NCBI GenBank assembly: GCA_022841345.1
Contig: JALHRR010000006.1
Span: 62,001-126,000, forward strand
Origin: Saprospiraceae bacterium
GTDB lineage: Bacteria; Bacteroidota; Bacteroidia; Chitinophagales; Saprospiraceae
DNA: 64,000 bases
Direction: 5' to 3'
Shown: positions 63,026 to 64,000 of the stretch, piece after piece
Layout: each line of letters starts with the position of its first letter
How positions within the stretch are numbered: position 1 is the stretch's first letter
Notes under the pieces: model-generated
What the model was told of the DNA's origin: nothing
Databases searched by the model: none
The model's input: only the letters and a program-made list of their open reading frames with translations
Made by a program: the position numbers and the translations under genes

Positions 63026-64000
63026 CTATCTTGACAACAAATACTCTTTAAACGCTCCAAAGTCTGATTCCATGAGAACAGATTCCTTATCTCTCAAAAT
63101 GATTTGTTGCAATCTTTCAGGTATTTCTACTGATTGTCCAATGACCGGTTCTATCACATCTGTGAATTTGGAAGGATGGGCAGTTGAGAGAAATATTCCC
63201 AGGGCATCACTGTTAGTACTTTCAAAATAAGCTTCTAATCCCAGCCAGGCAACGGCAGTGTGCGGGCAAGCGAGGTATTTGTGTTTATTGTACAAAAGCT
63301 TAATGGCTTCTTCAGTTGCCTCATCGCTAACTGACAATCCAAAAACTTTTTCTCTAACTTTTTCAATATCGCCACCCCATAGTTCCAGAATTCTGGGGAA
63401 GTTGCTTGGATTGCCCACATCCATCGCGTTGGAGATAGTAGCTACTGAGGGGCGGGGGGCAAAAATGCCTGTTTCCAAATATTCAGGAACGACATCATTC
63501 ACATTGGTAGCAGCAATAAATCGCTCCACAGGAAGACCCATTTTGTGCGCAATTATGCCTCCGCAAAGATTTCCAAAATTTCCGCTCGGCACTGAGAAAA
63601 CCATCGGTCTGCCAATATGCTTTAATTGTCCATAGGCATGAACATAATAGAAGGTTTGTGGAATCAGTCGGGCGATATTGATGGAATTAGCCGAGCTAAG
63701 ATTTATCTTACGCTGTAAATCTTCGTCTAAAAATGCACTCTTCACCAGTCTCTGGCAGTCATCGAATACACCATTGATTTCAAGCGCGGTCACATTTTGG
63801 CCCAGCGTCGTTAATTGCTTTTCCTGGGTTAGACTGACTTTTCCACTGGGGTATAGGATGATCACTTCAATTCCCGGCATATTATAAAATCCCTGGGCAA
63901 CGGCGCTTCCGGTGTCTCCTGAAGTTGCCACCAGAATGTGAATTTTCTCACCTGCTTCTTTCAGATACCAGGACATCACGCCTGCCATGAATCTTGCGCC
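63026..64000 (-). CDS. thrC: Threonine synthase, C-terminal part (cut by the right edge)
   Basis: At least 325 residues are visible; the frame stays open to the window edge (GARFMAGVMSWYLKE near 63988), so the N-terminus and the PLP-binding lysine lie outside. It converts O-phosphohomoserine to threonine. Visible family features are LVATSGDTGSAVAQGFY with the phosphate/PLP loop, ILYPSGKVSLTQEKQLTTLG, SSANSINIARLIPQTFYYVHA with the S-x-N substrate motif, and SGNFGNLCGGIIAHKMGLP. The C-terminal part has LACPHTAVAWLGLEAYF. Together these match the bacterial ThrC type of about 430 residues. Confidence 0.93.
   Translation of the reverse strand, partial: GARFMAGVMSWYLKEAGEKIHILVATSGDTGSAVAQGFYNMPGIEVIILYPSGKVSLTQEKQLTTLGQNVTALEINGVFDDCQRLVKSAFLDEDLQRKINLSSANSINIARLIPQTFYYVHAYGQLKHIGRPMVFSVPSGNFGNLCGGIIAHKMGLPVERFIAATNVNDVVPEYLETGIFAPRPSVATISNAMDVGNPSNFPRILELWGGDIEKVREKVFGLSVSDEATEEAIKLLYNKHKYLACPHTAVAWLGLEAYFESTNSDALGIFLSTAHPSKFTDVIEPVIGQSVEIPERLQQIILRDKESVLMESDFGAFKEYLLSR

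Noticed and set aside
1-64000. tRNA or rRNA genes, prophage, secondary-metabolite cluster or defence system
   Set aside because: I found no cloverleaf, rRNA-like segment, phage structural or integrase gene, synthase or restriction or nuclease system in any gap or gene.

Overview
The window is a stretch of chromosome from a member of the Bacteroidota, most likely a marine or activated-sludge type relative of the Saprospiria; the class is an inference. The evidence is Bacteroidota-style: two secreted proteins with type IX secretion (T9SS) C-terminal sorting domains, a PorZ-like T9SS component, the bacillithiol enzyme BshA, a five-helix SdhC with SdhAB, the gene order mreB-mreC-mreD-PBP2, and promoters of the form TTTG-N18-20-TAnnTTTG upstream of clpP and sdhC. 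Base composition is moderate to low in GC and coding density is high except in a few long intergenic regions. I see no rRNA, tRNA, CRISPR array, prophage or intact insertion sequence.

Layout. 0-2 kb: the end of an unknown protein and an outer-membrane beta-barrel protein. 2-5.3 kb: FAD-dependent reductase and aspS on the minus strand. 5.5-7.3 kb: a DUF47 protein and PiT phosphate transporter. 7.4-11.7 kb: K+ uptake operon with two TrkH/KtrB membrane subunits and one TrkA/KtrA gating subunit. 12-16.8 kb: hemA, a membrane-bound nucleotide-sugar dehydratase, and a DUF389 membrane protein. 16.9-21.5 kb: proteostasis cluster tig, clpP, clpX plus truA. 21.5-27 kb: an accessory region rich in structured repeats, with a degenerate M90-like protein, a DUF2851 protein and two genes that each carry a -1 frameshift. 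27-31.9 kb: elongasome operon mreB-mreC-mreD-PBP2 ending in folA. 32-33.3 kb: a non-catalytic M16 peptidase homologue. 34-39.2 kb: dnaN, nadD, porZ-like gene, and convergent bshA. 39.5-44.5 kb: MerR/B12-type regulator, YceI lipoprotein, ComF, aminotransferase, proB. 44.6-47.6 kb: giant T9SS-secreted L-domain repeat protein. 48-49.1 kb: a pRiA4b ORF-3 family gene and a small unknown gene. 49.2-55.6 kb: carbohydrate block (GH13 enzyme, sugar-type MFS transporter, sugar isomerase-like protein, PhyH dioxygenase, AraC regulator). 56-59.4 kb: sdhCAB. 60.3-62.5 kb: a second T9SS-secreted protein. 63-64 kb: thrC, cut by the right edge.

The most unusual content is not a gene. At five places (21627-21790, 21926-22065, 23264-23385, 52551-52640, 60044-60159) the intergenic DNA is a chain of different hairpins joined by an almost constant short linker, GACATCACC or its reverse complement (a GTGACATC variant at 52.6 kb). 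Two of the loci have the same order of three hairpins, and the differences between their stems are compensated on the other arm, which points to selection or a copying mechanism acting on the folded form. Other dispersed families are present: a 33-nt palindrome in three copies, AACAGCC words, a 130-nt direct repeat with its own hairpins, and strand-skewed GT-rich or CA-rich tracts. No function is known to me for the linker-hairpin arrays; they are the best candidate here for something undescribed.
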